Shown here piece after piece: positions 18,215 to 28,176 of a stretch of DNA of 33,783 nucleotides. The notes under the pieces are model-generated. The model searched no databases, had not been told where the DNA came from, and saw only the letters and a list, made by a program, of their open reading frames with translations. The translations under genes and the position numbers were made by a program. How positions within the stretch are numbered: the first letter of the stretch is position 1; each line of letters starts with the position of its first letter. The stretch is from Oligoflexaceae bacterium (GTDB lineage: Bacteria > Bdellovibrionota_B > Oligoflexia > Oligoflexales > Oligoflexaceae): positions 1-33,783 of the forward strand of contig CANGNB010000005.1 of the NCBI GenBank assembly GCA_947454545.1. The letters are read 5' to 3'.

Positions 18215-19324
18215 ATGGAAAAGCCGCACTTCTTAGATCACGACCTGAGCTCCTATCGCCAGCTCTTCAAAGAGTGGGGCTTGCCAGCCTACCGAGCCGA
18301 TCAGGTATCCCAATGGGTCTATAAAGCGGGCGTCCACGACCCCGAGCAGATGAGCAATCTCAGCCGCGAGCTCCGTCAGGAACTCTTTTTAAAATTTGAC
18401 TGGTCTCTCCCCGAAATTTTGAGTCGTCTCGATTCGCAGGACGGCTCAAGCAAGCTGCTGCTCAAAAGTAAGAAGGGCCACGTCATAGAATCCGTGATCC
18501 TTCGCTACGATGGTCGGACGAGTCTTTGCGTTTCCAGTCAGGTGGGCTGCAAACTCGCCTGTGATTTTTGCCAAACCGGAAAGCTCGGCTTTGTACGAAA
18601 CCTTTCACGGCATGAGATCTTAAGCCAGTTTTATTTGGCCAATCAGCTGCTCAAAGCTGAAGGATTGCGGGTCACCCATGTCGTGTTCATGGGGATGGGG
18701 GAACCACTCGATAACTACGACAATGCTGTTGCTGCTGCGAATGTGATGATGGCTGAAGACGGTTTTTTCCTCTCCGCTCGCCACGTCACGCTTTCAAGTT
18801 CTGGGCTAGCGCCTCAAATCGAAAAACTGATCACCGACTGCCGTGCTGCACTCGCCTTGTCTTTGCATGCCGCCCGCGACGATCTGCGCACCGAACTGAT
18901 GCCCATCAATCGACGCTACGACCTTGCCCGACTCAAGGAAGCTCTGTTGAAATATCAAAAGGAGACGGGTCGCAAGATCACCATCGAGTATATCCTGATC
19001 AAGGGAAAAAACTGTGGTCTGCGCGAGGCCAAAGATCTCGTGCGCTTTCTTCACGGACTGCGTACAAAAGTGAATCTCATTCCCTTCAACGCCCATCCCG
19101 GCATGCCCTACGAGCGACCTTCAGACGAAGAGATTCGTACCTTTCAGAAATATCTTGCAGATCGTTCGATCCCTGCGCCCGTTCGCTACTCCAAAGGGCT
19201 TGATGTCTCGGGAGCTTGCGGTCAATTGGCTGCGAAGCATGCGGAACAGATTCACGCCAAACCTGAACGCAAGCGCGTCGTCGCAAGTACCGTCCAAGCC
19301 GCTATCCTTACTGAAAACTCATAA
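18215..19324 (+). CDS. rlmN: 23S rRNA (adenine2503-C2)-methyltransferase, radical SAM
   Basis: SSQVGCKLACDFCQTGKLGFVRNLS (CxxxCxxC), VVFMGMGEPLDNYDN, LALSLHAARDDLR, IPFNAHPG. Confidence 0.96.
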   Translation: MEKPHFLDHDLSSYRQLFKEWGLPAYRADQVSQWVYKAGVHDPEQMSNLSRELRQELFLKFDWSLPEILSRLDSQDGSSKLLLKSKKGHVIESVILRYDGRTSLCVSSQVGCKLACDFCQTGKLGFVRNLSRHEILSQFYLANQLLKAEGLRVTHVVFMGMGEPLDNYDNAVAAANVMMAEDGFFLSARHVTLSSSGLAPQIEKLITDCRAALALSLHAARDDLRTELMPINRRYDLARLKEALLKYQKETGRKITIEYILIKGKNCGLREAKDLVRFLHGLRTKVNLIPFNAHPGMPYERPSDEEIRTFQKYLADRSIPAPVRYSKGLDVSGACGQLAAKHAEQIHAKPERKRVVASTVQAAILTENS

Positions 19325-19413
19325 TTTAACCTATCGAGAAGCTTTGAGATTGCGACGATACCCTTAGAGTCCGGGGATTTACCATCCCCTTGGGAGACCG
19401 AGAGGAGATACGT

Positions 19414-22400
19414 ATGCTTAAGCTTCTCATAGTGGCGCTTGCGGGAAGCAGCTTAGTCGCATGCTTTGATTTGAAGTTTAAAACAAAAGGCCAAACCAAA
19501 TCACTTACAGGCGAAGTTCGCGTTGTAAAAGCGACACAAATCACTGAAGAAAAAACGGTTTCTAAATTTAATGCGAGTGCGACAAGCTCTCAGCAGTTCC
19601 AGGTTTCTGAGAGTGGATCTTTAGCAGGTTCGGCCGTCACCTTCCCACCTGGAGCCCTGCAGATCTCCACCGATATCGTTCTCGAAGAAGCTGCGACCTT
19701 ACAGCAAACTTCGCTTGTCAGCGAACTTGGCTTGGCTGGAACCGTCACGCTCAACAGTGCGACCACAGGTATGATTATTCGTCCTACTACTGTGGTTCAG
19801 CTTTCACAACCGCTGACGATCAATATGCCCCTTCCTACAAACTTGAGCGCTTGGCTCTTTGGAACCGAGAATTACGTCGTCTTTTACAAACAGTACAAGG
19901 AATCGGGACTGGAGTCGGGAATTATTCCTTCTGACAAAATCGAAATCATCAATGATCTGAGTGGAACAACTGCGAGATTCTCTGGCTACTTTGGAGCCTA
20001 TTGGGTTGTAAAGGTAGAGACACCGATTCTCGAAGAGAAGAAAGTCGCCTCGACAGAGCCTATCGTAAATAGTAAAAACGTCGTTGTTATTGAAGAAAAA
20101 GGTATCATCAGCGAAGCTGTGATCGTCCAAAAGCAGACGCTCCCAGAAGTCCAATGGGGCCCTGTCAGCCTCGATTTCACTCGAAGCACACGCACCCTGA
20201 CAGTCCAGGGTTCCTTGGCTCAAGCCGCCGACCTCACCACTTGCAAAGCAGACTTTGGCAAAAAGCAAGATGACCTCAATTCCATAGCGACCGAAGCCAG
20301 TACGAATCTGACGGCAAACTATGTGTGGCCTGACATCACAGAAAGCGATGCTGTCGCACGCTTTCGGTGTGTCGATAGCTCAGGGCGTATCACTTTATCA
20401 CCCTGGTCAAGCATCTATCGTATACCCGCGAAGTCGATTCTTCCCCTTACAGCGAGCCTGACTTCTCCCATCTATGCCTCTCAGCTCACAAGCTTGGCAC
20501 CACAGGTCTCAGGAGCTAGTAGCTTTAGTTGGGACACGATTTCGGGACCAGGTCTCATAACATTTGGCTCTCCTCAGGCCTCTACGACAACTGTGAGCGC
20601 CTCGGTCGAAGGGCCCTATAGCCTTCGCCTCCGCTTGACGAACGATGATCAAGAGAGCAAAGACTTTGAGATGAAGTTTATTTGGGATACAACAGCCCCA
20701 ACTCAGCCGAGCCAAATAGCATTCGCTCGTACGGTCAGCAATCAACTGCAAAACACGGTGACCTGGATCAACAGCACAGATGCCAATTTTCAAGCCCACG
20801 AAGTGAAGGTCTGTACGGCAAACGACTGCCTGGTGGGTTGCCGCACTCCCGTGACCAGCAGTTCCTCACCGCTTTCTCTCACTCTTGTCGACGGTGACCA
20901 GGTCTATGCCTGTGTACGAGGACTTGATTTAGCAGGGCAGGCCAGTGCCTGGGTGAGTTCTGCTCAGAGCCTCCGCATCGATACCAGTGCTCCCACTATC
21001 ACAGGACTGAGTACAAGTCTCAGCAATGGCTATTACGCGGCTGGGACCAACATCCCCTTAACTCTCAGCTTTCAAAAAGCTATGACCTCACCAGCGCCGA
21101 ACGGGGTCCGTATTCCCCTCGATACGAGCGCAAGCGCATTGGCTACCTATGTGAGTGGTAACGGGACAGCGTCCTGGACTTTTACCTATACGGTTCAGGC
21201 AGGAGATATGAGTCCTGATCTAAACTATCAAGGCAGCATCCTCGCCATAGACGCAGGAAGCACGCCCCTAGATGCCTTAGGTAGCCCTCTTGTGAATGCC
21301 TTGCCAAGCCCTTCAGGACCGAATTCTCTGGCGGCTCAGAAGGATATTGTGATCCTTACCTCAGCTCCCAGTGCTCCAAGTTCACCAGGATTCTCAGCAG
21401 CCCAATTCAATACTCGTGCGCTTTCCTGGAGCTGGTCGAATGGAACAGTGCCTTACCTTGTCCAAAACATAAGTATGCTCTGTACCACTGGAGACTGTAC
21501 CCAGGGCTGCACCAGCCCCATCACTCAGACCGCAGCTCCAGGCACTACGGGCACCACAAGCACTCCTGTCCCGGCAGATGGCACCTATTATGGCTGTGTC
21601 AAAAATCGGGATGCAGCTGGCAATGAATCTTCAACTTGGGCCGTGACCTTGAGCCCAGCTGCAGTTGACACTTTGGCTCCCACAGCTCCAACAACTGTTT
21701 CCTTAGCAGCGGGTTCTCACAGCTGGAATGCCTCGGTGTCTTGGTATGGAAGTAATGATGGAGCTGTTGCAACGTCTCTGTATGAAGCCAAGCTCTGTCC
21801 TTCATCCTGTGAAGCCATGCAAGGATGTTCCAGTTCTGTTCCTTTCGCTAACACGACCAGCGGCGAACTCTCAGCCCCCATCGCCGGCACCTACCTTGCC
21901 TGCGTTCGCTCCCTCGATGCTGCCAACAATAAGAGTGCTTGGGCAAGCTCCTCCTCCAGTTTGACCTTGTCTTCTTCTGACACCACTCCTCCAGTGATCA
22001 GCAATCCCAACCTCAATCTCAGCACACAGGCCGATGGAAATCTCACCATCAACTGGTATGCGGCCACAGACAACATCACGCAAGCGGCGTACCTTCTCTA
22101 CAGCCCCTTGGTTCAAGAGGGCAATTGTCCCGCCTCCGCAGAGAGTATCGTCAGTATCATTCCCTTAGAGCTTATGGGAGGTACTTCTGCCAACCTGAGC
22201 CTATCGCCTGGAAAGACCTACTGCATCAGCTTAAAGGTACAGGATGAAGCTTCGAACACTGCCTACTATCAGATGAGCTCAACGAGCCACAAGGCTCCCC
22301 TCATCAATGGCTACGATCTCGCTGGAAGCCTTGGACAGAGCTCACAACGCAAAACCTTCTATCATGCTGCGAGTGGAACCCATTGGATGTTTCATGCTGT

Positions 22401-25400
22401 TCCCGGTGGCCTCAGAGTCTATCGCTCATCGGACGCCCAAACCTGGATGCTCGCCAGCAACCTCAGCATGACCATCAAGGATTTTTCGATCACTCTCGGC
22501 ACCGTCCAGAGTCAAGACTTTGCTTACTTAGCCTATAGCGATGCCGATGGAGATATTTGGGTACAGCGCGGCGCTCTCAGTGCCAACGGCATCACCTTTG
22601 AGACAGCTGTCCGCATGTTCGATGGTACTGTCACCGAACCCTTTTATGAAAGACCCAGCATCGCTTTGGATAAGAGCAATGATCCAAGTCTTTGGCTCGT
22701 GGCTAGCAGTCGCTCATCAACAGCTCAAGGCAAGGTCTATGGCTTACGCTACCAAAGAATCGTTCCTGATCTGAGCAGCTCTAGCGTCGGAACGATCGCC
22801 GAAAATGAAACCTGGATCCGTGACCTTAGCTTGACTCCCGATGATGCAGGGGGCGTGTTCCTCGTCAGCAATTCCATGCGACTGACAACTTACTATCTCA
22901 GTCCTGTCGGGGTCACGAATGTTTCGAGTGACGAAACGGATTGGAAACGCTTTCTCAATCGAAGTTTCCGTGGTGAAGTCTATGCTATGGCTCTTGTGAA
23001 CGGCACCTTGTATGTCGGGGGTCATTTTCAATTTGTAGACCTGTCGGGACAGACGATACGCAACATTGCGAAGTGGGACGGCACAAGCTGGCAGGCCTTG
23101 AAAGATGGCTGCGAAGGTACTGTACGCCAAATGCTGAGTGACACCAATGGTCGCATCTATGTTCAAGGCATCAGCCCCTCAGAAAAAAGCTATCTTCGCT
23201 CCTGGAATAACAATCAGTGGACGGATATCCCAGTAGAACCTATGCTCAGTTTTGATAACATCGAGACCCAAGGGCTGGTCACCTCTATATCTATCGACTC
23301 TCAAAATCGTCTGCTTGTCGGGGGGGCCTTCTCCCGGATACTTGTGCCAGAAAAGGGCTATATCAATGCTCAGGGCCTGATTCGCTGGGATCCGAGCAAC
23401 GACACTTGGACGGAAATAAGTTCGCCATGGAGTGCTAGCCAGCCTCGCGCTATCATCCAATCGATGCTATGGTCAAGCGGTAAGCTGTACGCAAACTATC
23501 ACCAGATCGCAACAGCCAATGAATTTTGGAATCAACGTTCGGCTCTTATTTGCCACCAATGCAATACATGGACACTTGGCCAATTTCAAAGCTTTCCCGC
23601 TGCCTGGGATGGTGCAAATTGGACTCTCATTGAGGGCCCAGCCAACATAAGCATGCAGTTTGTGCAACTCGTCCGTGATACGAGTACTCTCTACGGTCTC
23701 GGCTACACACCTGTAACAGTCAAACCGCAGGCAATGTCTAGTTCAACATACACTGTAGCAATACCCAAGATTTTAAAGCTTGCAGATGGAGGAGTGTGGC
23801 AAGATCTTACGCCAAACTCAGCTTGCAACAGCGAATTAGAAAACAATGTTGCCGTCAATCGCTTCTGCGATTCTGGGATAATCTTCGCAGCGGGGATGTG
23901 GTCCGGTAGCTTCTATGTTTCAGCGATACCAACCCGATCGTTTGCTCAGAGTGCAGGCTCAAGCCCCTGGCCCGCCCAACAAGCCCAATTTATGAGAGCC
24001 AATGCTGACAACACCTGGACTCCTGCGATCCCAACAGGAGGACGCCCCATACTTTCGACAATTTCGACATTGAATGCGACAGGTTCGGGTACTCTGTACG
24101 TTGGCGGAAGCTTCAACCAGTTTGGAAACACCAACTTTTCCGGGCTTGTTGCCATGACTTATGTCAACGGCACGATGACAAACATCAGCTCCCTACCCTC
24201 CGTAGCCAATAGCGCCCCTAGCCAAGGCCCCAATGGCCCTGTGAACAAAATTCACATAGGTTCTCAAGACACGGCCCTCATCTCTGGATCGTTCACTCAG
24301 GTCAATGACGTAAATTCGCGCTATATCGCAAAATATCAGGCAGGCACTTTTACCCCACTCACTGGCCTAACTGCTGAGCCCCAAGAGATTCGCCTTGCTC
24401 CAGATGGCACCCCCTATGCAGCGGTGAACAATGCACTTTATCGCTGGACAGGAAGCAGCTGGACGCTTCTCCAAGCGTTTGTTGGTCTCCTCTCAAGTTT
24501 TGAAGTTGGAACGGATAACTCCGTTTGGGTAAGTGGAAACCTGCGTCCCTCCTCCCTGTATCAAAGTAATACGATGCCAGCTTGGGTCTACGATCCCGCA
24601 CTAAACCAATGGACAGGCTTAGGAACAGTGGGCACATCGGGCTATAATATGGCTGTAAGCAACTCTCAGCAAATGGCCTTGCTCTCAAGTTCTGATAGTA
24701 ACCCTTATGGCTCCAATCTGATCCTCCTCCTTTGCAATAAGATCGACAATGCTTGGGGGTGTTCGAGTTTTCCCAGTGTTGCGCAGGGCATCAGCATGGC
24801 GAACATGTCTGCTGTCTCGCTTGTGTGGGGTAGCAACGGAGCTCTCTATGGTGCAGGACTTCGTAACTCTGACCACATTTCCTTTGTCGCTGCATGGACC
24901 AATCAATCAGGTTCCTGGGGTTGGCAAAACCTCGGACTATCGGCAGCACCACCGACCTATCCACTCCTCCAAAATGATCGAGCGGATTCAGATAAAATCT
25001 ATATTTTAGGCCAAGAAAACATGAATGCATACGATACGACGCCCAAAATCAAACAGATACATTGGTCATTGAGCAGCGCTTCCGAGGCATCAATCCGAAG
25101 TTGGCCAGCTCCAAAGCCTTCCTCTACTAACATACTCCAAGTGTCCTACTATCCGCAGTTCTATCTCAGAACTTCAATCTCATCTCTCGGCGTATTTTCC
25201 GATGGCAGTCCTTTCCTTGGTGGAACTTTTACCAGCATCAGCGACTTCCCTTCGGCTTATCTCGCTCAGGGATACCTGAGTAAGGGTCGTAGCGGTGCTT
25301 CACGAGGAATATCCACGGTCTACGATAGCACCTTAGGCCGACTTTCTCTTTTGAGCGCAAGTCCTTCACGCTTGCGTCTTCAGAATTTCGTTGTGAATAA

Positions 25401-25728
25401 TGAACTCTCGGATGGCTTTGATTGGGACGATCCCATGACCAATTTTGATACGCAGCAACCCAATCTTTCGCTCCAACATTCAGCCAGTGGCGACTACCTT
25501 AATATCTACTGGCTCAACCAATCCCGAATCTTTGCCCAGTCCTGGAATCTTTCGAGTCATAGCTTTGACCCCAATCATCTTGGCTACGGCTATATTCGCT
25601 CTCATCGAGTCCGTGAATTTAGTGTGGACGATACTGATTTCAATTTTTATGGAAACGCTACGATAAAAATCTTGCTTCAAGAAGATGCACCCGAGGCTCG
25701 AATTCGATGGATGCGTATTCATGAATAA
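19414..25728 (+). CDS. Giant modular lipoprotein (~2,104 aa): lipobox, ZU5-like segment, Cys-patterned FN3-like repeats, beta-propeller-like repeats
   Basis: MLKLLIVALAGSSLVAC lipoprotein signal, FPPGAL motif, three CxxxC..GC..C modules bounded by D[TS]xAP, and xxVGGxFxxxxx...IAKWDGxxW repeats; GAGGAG RBS. Confidence 0.88.
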   Translation: MLKLLIVALAGSSLVACFDLKFKTKGQTKSLTGEVRVVKATQITEEKTVSKFNASATSSQQFQVSESGSLAGSAVTFPPGALQISTDIVLEEAATLQQTSLVSELGLAGTVTLNSATTGMIIRPTTVVQLSQPLTINMPLPTNLSAWLFGTENYVVFYKQYKESGLESGIIPSDKIEIINDLSGTTARFSGYFGAYWVVKVETPILEEKKVASTEPIVNSKNVVVIEEKGIISEAVIVQKQTLPEVQWGPVSLDFTRSTRTLTVQGSLAQAADLTTCKADFGKKQDDLNSIATEASTNLTANYVWPDITESDAVARFRCVDSSGRITLSPWSSIYRIPAKSILPLTASLTSPIYASQLTSLAPQVSGASSFSWDTISGPGLITFGSPQASTTTVSASVEGPYSLRLRLTNDDQESKDFEMKFIWDTTAPTQPSQIAFARTVSNQLQNTVTWINSTDANFQAHEVKVCTANDCLVGCRTPVTSSSSPLSLTLVDGDQVYACVRGLDLAGQASAWVSSAQSLRIDTSAPTITGLSTSLSNGYYAAGTNIPLTLSFQKAMTSPAPNGVRIPLDTSASALATYVSGNGTASWTFTYTVQAGDMSPDLNYQGSILAIDAGSTPLDALGSPLVNALPSPSGPNSLAAQKDIVILTSAPSAPSSPGFSAAQFNTRALSWSWSNGTVPYLVQNISMLCTTGDCTQGCTSPITQTAAPGTTGTTSTPVPADGTYYGCVKNRDAAGNESSTWAVTLSPAAVDTLAPTAPTTVSLAAGSHSWNASVSWYGSNDGAVATSLYEAKLCPSSCEAMQGCSSSVPFANTTSGELSAPIAGTYLACVRSLDAANNKSAWASSSSSLTLSSSDTTPPVISNPNLNLSTQADGNLTINWYAATDNITQAAYLLYSPLVQEGNCPASAESIVSIIPLELMGGTSANLSLSPGKTYCISLKVQDEASNTAYYQMSSTSHKAPLINGYDLAGSLGQSSQRKTFYHAASGTHWMFHAVPGGLRVYRSSDAQTWMLASNLSMTIKDFSITLGTVQSQDFAYLAYSDADGDIWVQRGALSANGITFETAVRMFDGTVTEPFYERPSIALDKSNDPSLWLVASSRSSTAQGKVYGLRYQRIVPDLSSSSVGTIAENETWIRDLSLTPDDAGGVFLVSNSMRLTTYYLSPVGVTNVSSDETDWKRFLNRSFRGEVYAMALVNGTLYVGGHFQFVDLSGQTIRNIAKWDGTSWQALKDGCEGTVRQMLSDTNGRIYVQGISPSEKSYLRSWNNNQWTDIPVEPMLSFDNIETQGLVTSISIDSQNRLLVGGAFSRILVPEKGYINAQGLIRWDPSNDTWTEISSPWSASQPRAIIQSMLWSSGKLYANYHQIATANEFWNQRSALICHQCNTWTLGQFQSFPAAWDGANWTLIEGPANISMQFVQLVRDTSTLYGLGYTPVTVKPQAMSSSTYTVAIPKILKLADGGVWQDLTPNSACNSELENNVAVNRFCDSGIIFAAGMWSGSFYVSAIPTRSFAQSAGSSPWPAQQAQFMRANADNTWTPAIPTGGRPILSTISTLNATGSGTLYVGGSFNQFGNTNFSGLVAMTYVNGTMTNISSLPSVANSAPSQGPNGPVNKIHIGSQDTALISGSFTQVNDVNSRYIAKYQAGTFTPLTGLTAEPQEIRLAPDGTPYAAVNNALYRWTGSSWTLLQAFVGLLSSFEVGTDNSVWVSGNLRPSSLYQSNTMPAWVYDPALNQWTGLGTVGTSGYNMAVSNSQQMALLSSSDSNPYGSNLILLLCNKIDNAWGCSSFPSVAQGISMANMSAVSLVWGSNGALYGAGLRNSDHISFVAAWTNQSGSWGWQNLGLSAAPPTYPLLQNDRADSDKIYILGQENMNAYDTTPKIKQIHWSLSSASEASIRSWPAPKPSSTNILQVSYYPQFYLRTSISSLGVFSDGSPFLGGTFTSISDFPSAYLAQGYLSKGRSGASRGISTVYDSTLGRLSLLSASPSRLRLQNFVVNNELSDGFDWDDPMTNFDTQQPNLSLQHSASGDYLNIYWLNQSRIFAQSWNLSSHSFDPNHLGYGYIRSHRVREFSVDDTDFNFYGNATIKILLQEDAPEARIRWMRIHE

Positions 25729-27064
25729 GTTTGCTAGAAAAATCCTACTTTTGATCGCTGTCTGGTTCCTTACAGGCTTTGGGACGACTCCCCTTTGTGC
25801 AGCCTCCTCGATGACATTTCGCTTTGAAACGGGCCCTTCCTGGAGCTCTATCAATCGTCTCGTCCTCAAACTTCCGCACTCCCATGAGACTGTCTTCGAT
25901 AAAAGAGTGCGCGCATCTGATCACTTTGATATCACCTTCCATCGAAGCGATATTTACCTTCTTGAAGCCTACAGAGATGATACCTTTGTCGTAAGCCAAG
26001 AAATCCTGATAATCCTCAACGAATCAGGAAAGCAGGGTGCCTTTCGTGTTGAACTGAAAGCAGCCAAAGCCAAAAAAGATATCGTATGGGCGCTAGAACT
26101 CCCCGATCAAAAGCTTATGATGCTTCAGAGTTCATTACCTAAGATCTATCTGCCCTCGGAACTTTGCCCCTGCCTTATATTCGTGCCAAGTGAGGAACGA
26201 GGTCGACCCCAAGGGGATCTATCGCGCTTGAAATGGACATGGGTGAATACTGCACTTTCCTCACTGTCCTCAGCTCATTTAGCCAAGACAGCGGTAAAGA
26301 CTCGCCCCATCGCAGTGCACCTCGATCCTTACGCGAGCGATGAGGATCAGATAGCGTTTGAACCTCGCGATAGTCGAGACATAGACCCCTCCCTGGGATC
26401 CATGCCTGATCGCCGCAAAGGAGTCAACGAGACGATCAAACTGCCCCCCCTCGTCCGCAATTCCTATCTTCAATTGAGTCTACGTCATCTGCAGGAAAGC
26501 TTTACGGTGGATCGTCAGGAACGCTATTACAGTCCACCCAGTTCCGGATTGGGTTTAGGGTTCCAAGGGGCCTACTACCTGCGCCCCTTGATACAGATCA
26601 TGGCTGCCCTCGATACTCACGCAACAGAAACGAGCTATGAACAGCCGGGGGACGATGCCCCAGCCGCATACCAACGACGCATGAGAGGCGTCCTCTCCCC
26701 TCGCTTAGATGTTATAAATCAAGAAGCTCGCCGCGATGGAATGAGTCTTTATGTGGGGCCTGCCCTCGGCCTTCTTCAAATCCCACTCGCAAACAATGAG
26801 CAAAAGCTCACAGATTTTGGCATGAGCTGTGAATGGGTATGGATCGATGGTGGTCTATCCTTGGGGCTCCAACTTTTCACGAGCAAGAGTCATGATGAGA
26901 GTGTGAGCTGGGTGAGTCCTTGGAAGATCGGGAATCTCAACCCTTTTGTCAGCTTGTACCGTCGTCACACTGAGGCTAAGGACGAAGTCAATCTCAGCAG
27001 CTTTGACGAAAAGGGTGTGCGCTTGGGCATAGGTTGGGAATTGTCCCCTGCGACCAAAAAATAG
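25721..27064 (+). CDS. Secreted, probably outer-membrane-associated hypothetical protein coupled to the giant lipoprotein
   Basis: Signal peptide MNKFARKILLLIAVWFLTGFGTTPLCAA; start overlaps the upstream stop (ATGAATAA); beta-strand-rich C-terminus. Confidence 0.75.
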   Translation: MNKFARKILLLIAVWFLTGFGTTPLCAASSMTFRFETGPSWSSINRLVLKLPHSHETVFDKRVRASDHFDITFHRSDIYLLEAYRDDTFVVSQEILIILNESGKQGAFRVELKAAKAKKDIVWALELPDQKLMMLQSSLPKIYLPSELCPCLIFVPSEERGRPQGDLSRLKWTWVNTALSSLSSAHLAKTAVKTRPIAVHLDPYASDEDQIAFEPRDSRDIDPSLGSMPDRRKGVNETIKLPPLVRNSYLQLSLRHLQESFTVDRQERYYSPPSSGLGLGFQGAYYLRPLIQIMAALDTHATETSYEQPGDDAPAAYQRRMRGVLSPRLDVINQEARRDGMSLYVGPALGLLQIPLANNEQKLTDFGMSCEWVWIDGGLSLGLQLFTSKSHDESVSWVSPWKIGNLNPFVSLYRRHTEAKDEVNLSSFDEKGVRLGIGWELSPATKK

Positions 27065-27066
27065 GC

Positions 27067-28047
27067 TCAGGCTTCTTTTTTATCCTTTTCCTTGGACAGA
27101 TAAAAAGCCTCTATACTTTTGACCAGATTATAGATCAGAGTATTGGCCACGGCTGGCAAGCCTTTTTCCTTGGCAACTGCTACGACAGCTCCATTCAAAA
27201 AGTCGACTTCCGTAACCCTCTTATTGATACGATCCTGCTGCATGGACGAGACATGCTCAGAGGAGTAAGGAATCAGCTGCTTGATCAAGACCTCGGTGTA
27301 TTCCTCTGGAGTCGACCATGGCACTGCATATCCCAGGGCTTTGATGACTGCAAAAATTTCTACGACAAGACTCGCGATCAGCTCTTGGCTGTAGCTCGTT
27401 CGAACGAGTTCACCATTTTTTGAGCTCATAATAAAAGACAGAGGATTGGTCGTGCAGTTGTAAAGCATTTTGCTCCAAATCAGCGAGCCGATGTCAGAGG
27501 AGTACTCGCAAGGCACTCCTCCGGCCTGAATGCCCTGACACAGCTTTTCAACCGTGGGATCGACAGTACGATGCGTGATATTTCCGAACGCACTTGGCCC
27601 ACCCACTGCGGTAATGTCGGCACAATGGAGCTTGGGTCGATTGATTCCAAGATGAATGAAAGCATTAAAAAGATTTTGGTCTGCGATTTTACCTTTAAAA
27701 AGACGATTGATGCCCCAACCATTTTGCAAAAGCACAACCTTTGCTTCTGGATTGGCATCGTAAACCTGCATAAATTCTTTCACCAGAGATTCGATCTCCG
27801 TGAGTTTTGTACAGAGTACAATAACATCAAATTTTTCGCGCAGTACGAGTTCTATGGAGTTCAGAACTTTAAACTTGGTCGATTCAACCTTTTTCTTGCC
27901 CAGCACACCCGTAATGTGGATCCCTTCGAGCATAAGGTTGAGAGCTGTGCTCGCACGTGCGTAAAAGCTTACGTCGAATCCTGCAGAAATCAACGATGCT
28001 GAAAAGGCTAGACCGACCGCACCAGCGCCATAGAACAAGACTCTCAT
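27067..28047 (-). CDS. panE: 2-dehydropantoate 2-reductase-like (ApbA/PanE family)
   Basis: MRVLFYGAGAVGLAFSASL Rossmann motif, VVLLQNGWG, KMLYNCTTNPLSFI. Confidence 0.85.
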   Translation of the reverse strand: MRVLFYGAGAVGLAFSASLISAGFDVSFYARASTALNLMLEGIHITGVLGKKKVESTKFKVLNSIELVLREKFDVIVLCTKLTEIESLVKEFMQVYDANPEAKVVLLQNGWGINRLFKGKIADQNLFNAFIHLGINRPKLHCADITAVGGPSAFGNITHRTVDPTVEKLCQGIQAGGVPCEYSSDIGSLIWSKMLYNCTTNPLSFIMSSKNGELVRTSYSQELIASLVVEIFAVIKALGYAVPWSTPEEYTEVLIKQLIPYSSEHVSSMQQDRINKRVTEVDFLNGAVVAVAKEKGLPAVANTLIYNLVKSIEAFYLSKEKDKKEA

Positions 28048-28176
28048 GACCTTCCCCTTCTGCATGTTCGCTCAGCATTCTACTCCTGCCCTGAGATCTT
28101 CAGAGGGCAGCCTACGAGACTTTCATGATACGATTCCCTGAGCCACTGGGTCAACTTCGTTATAGGCAAGGGCACA

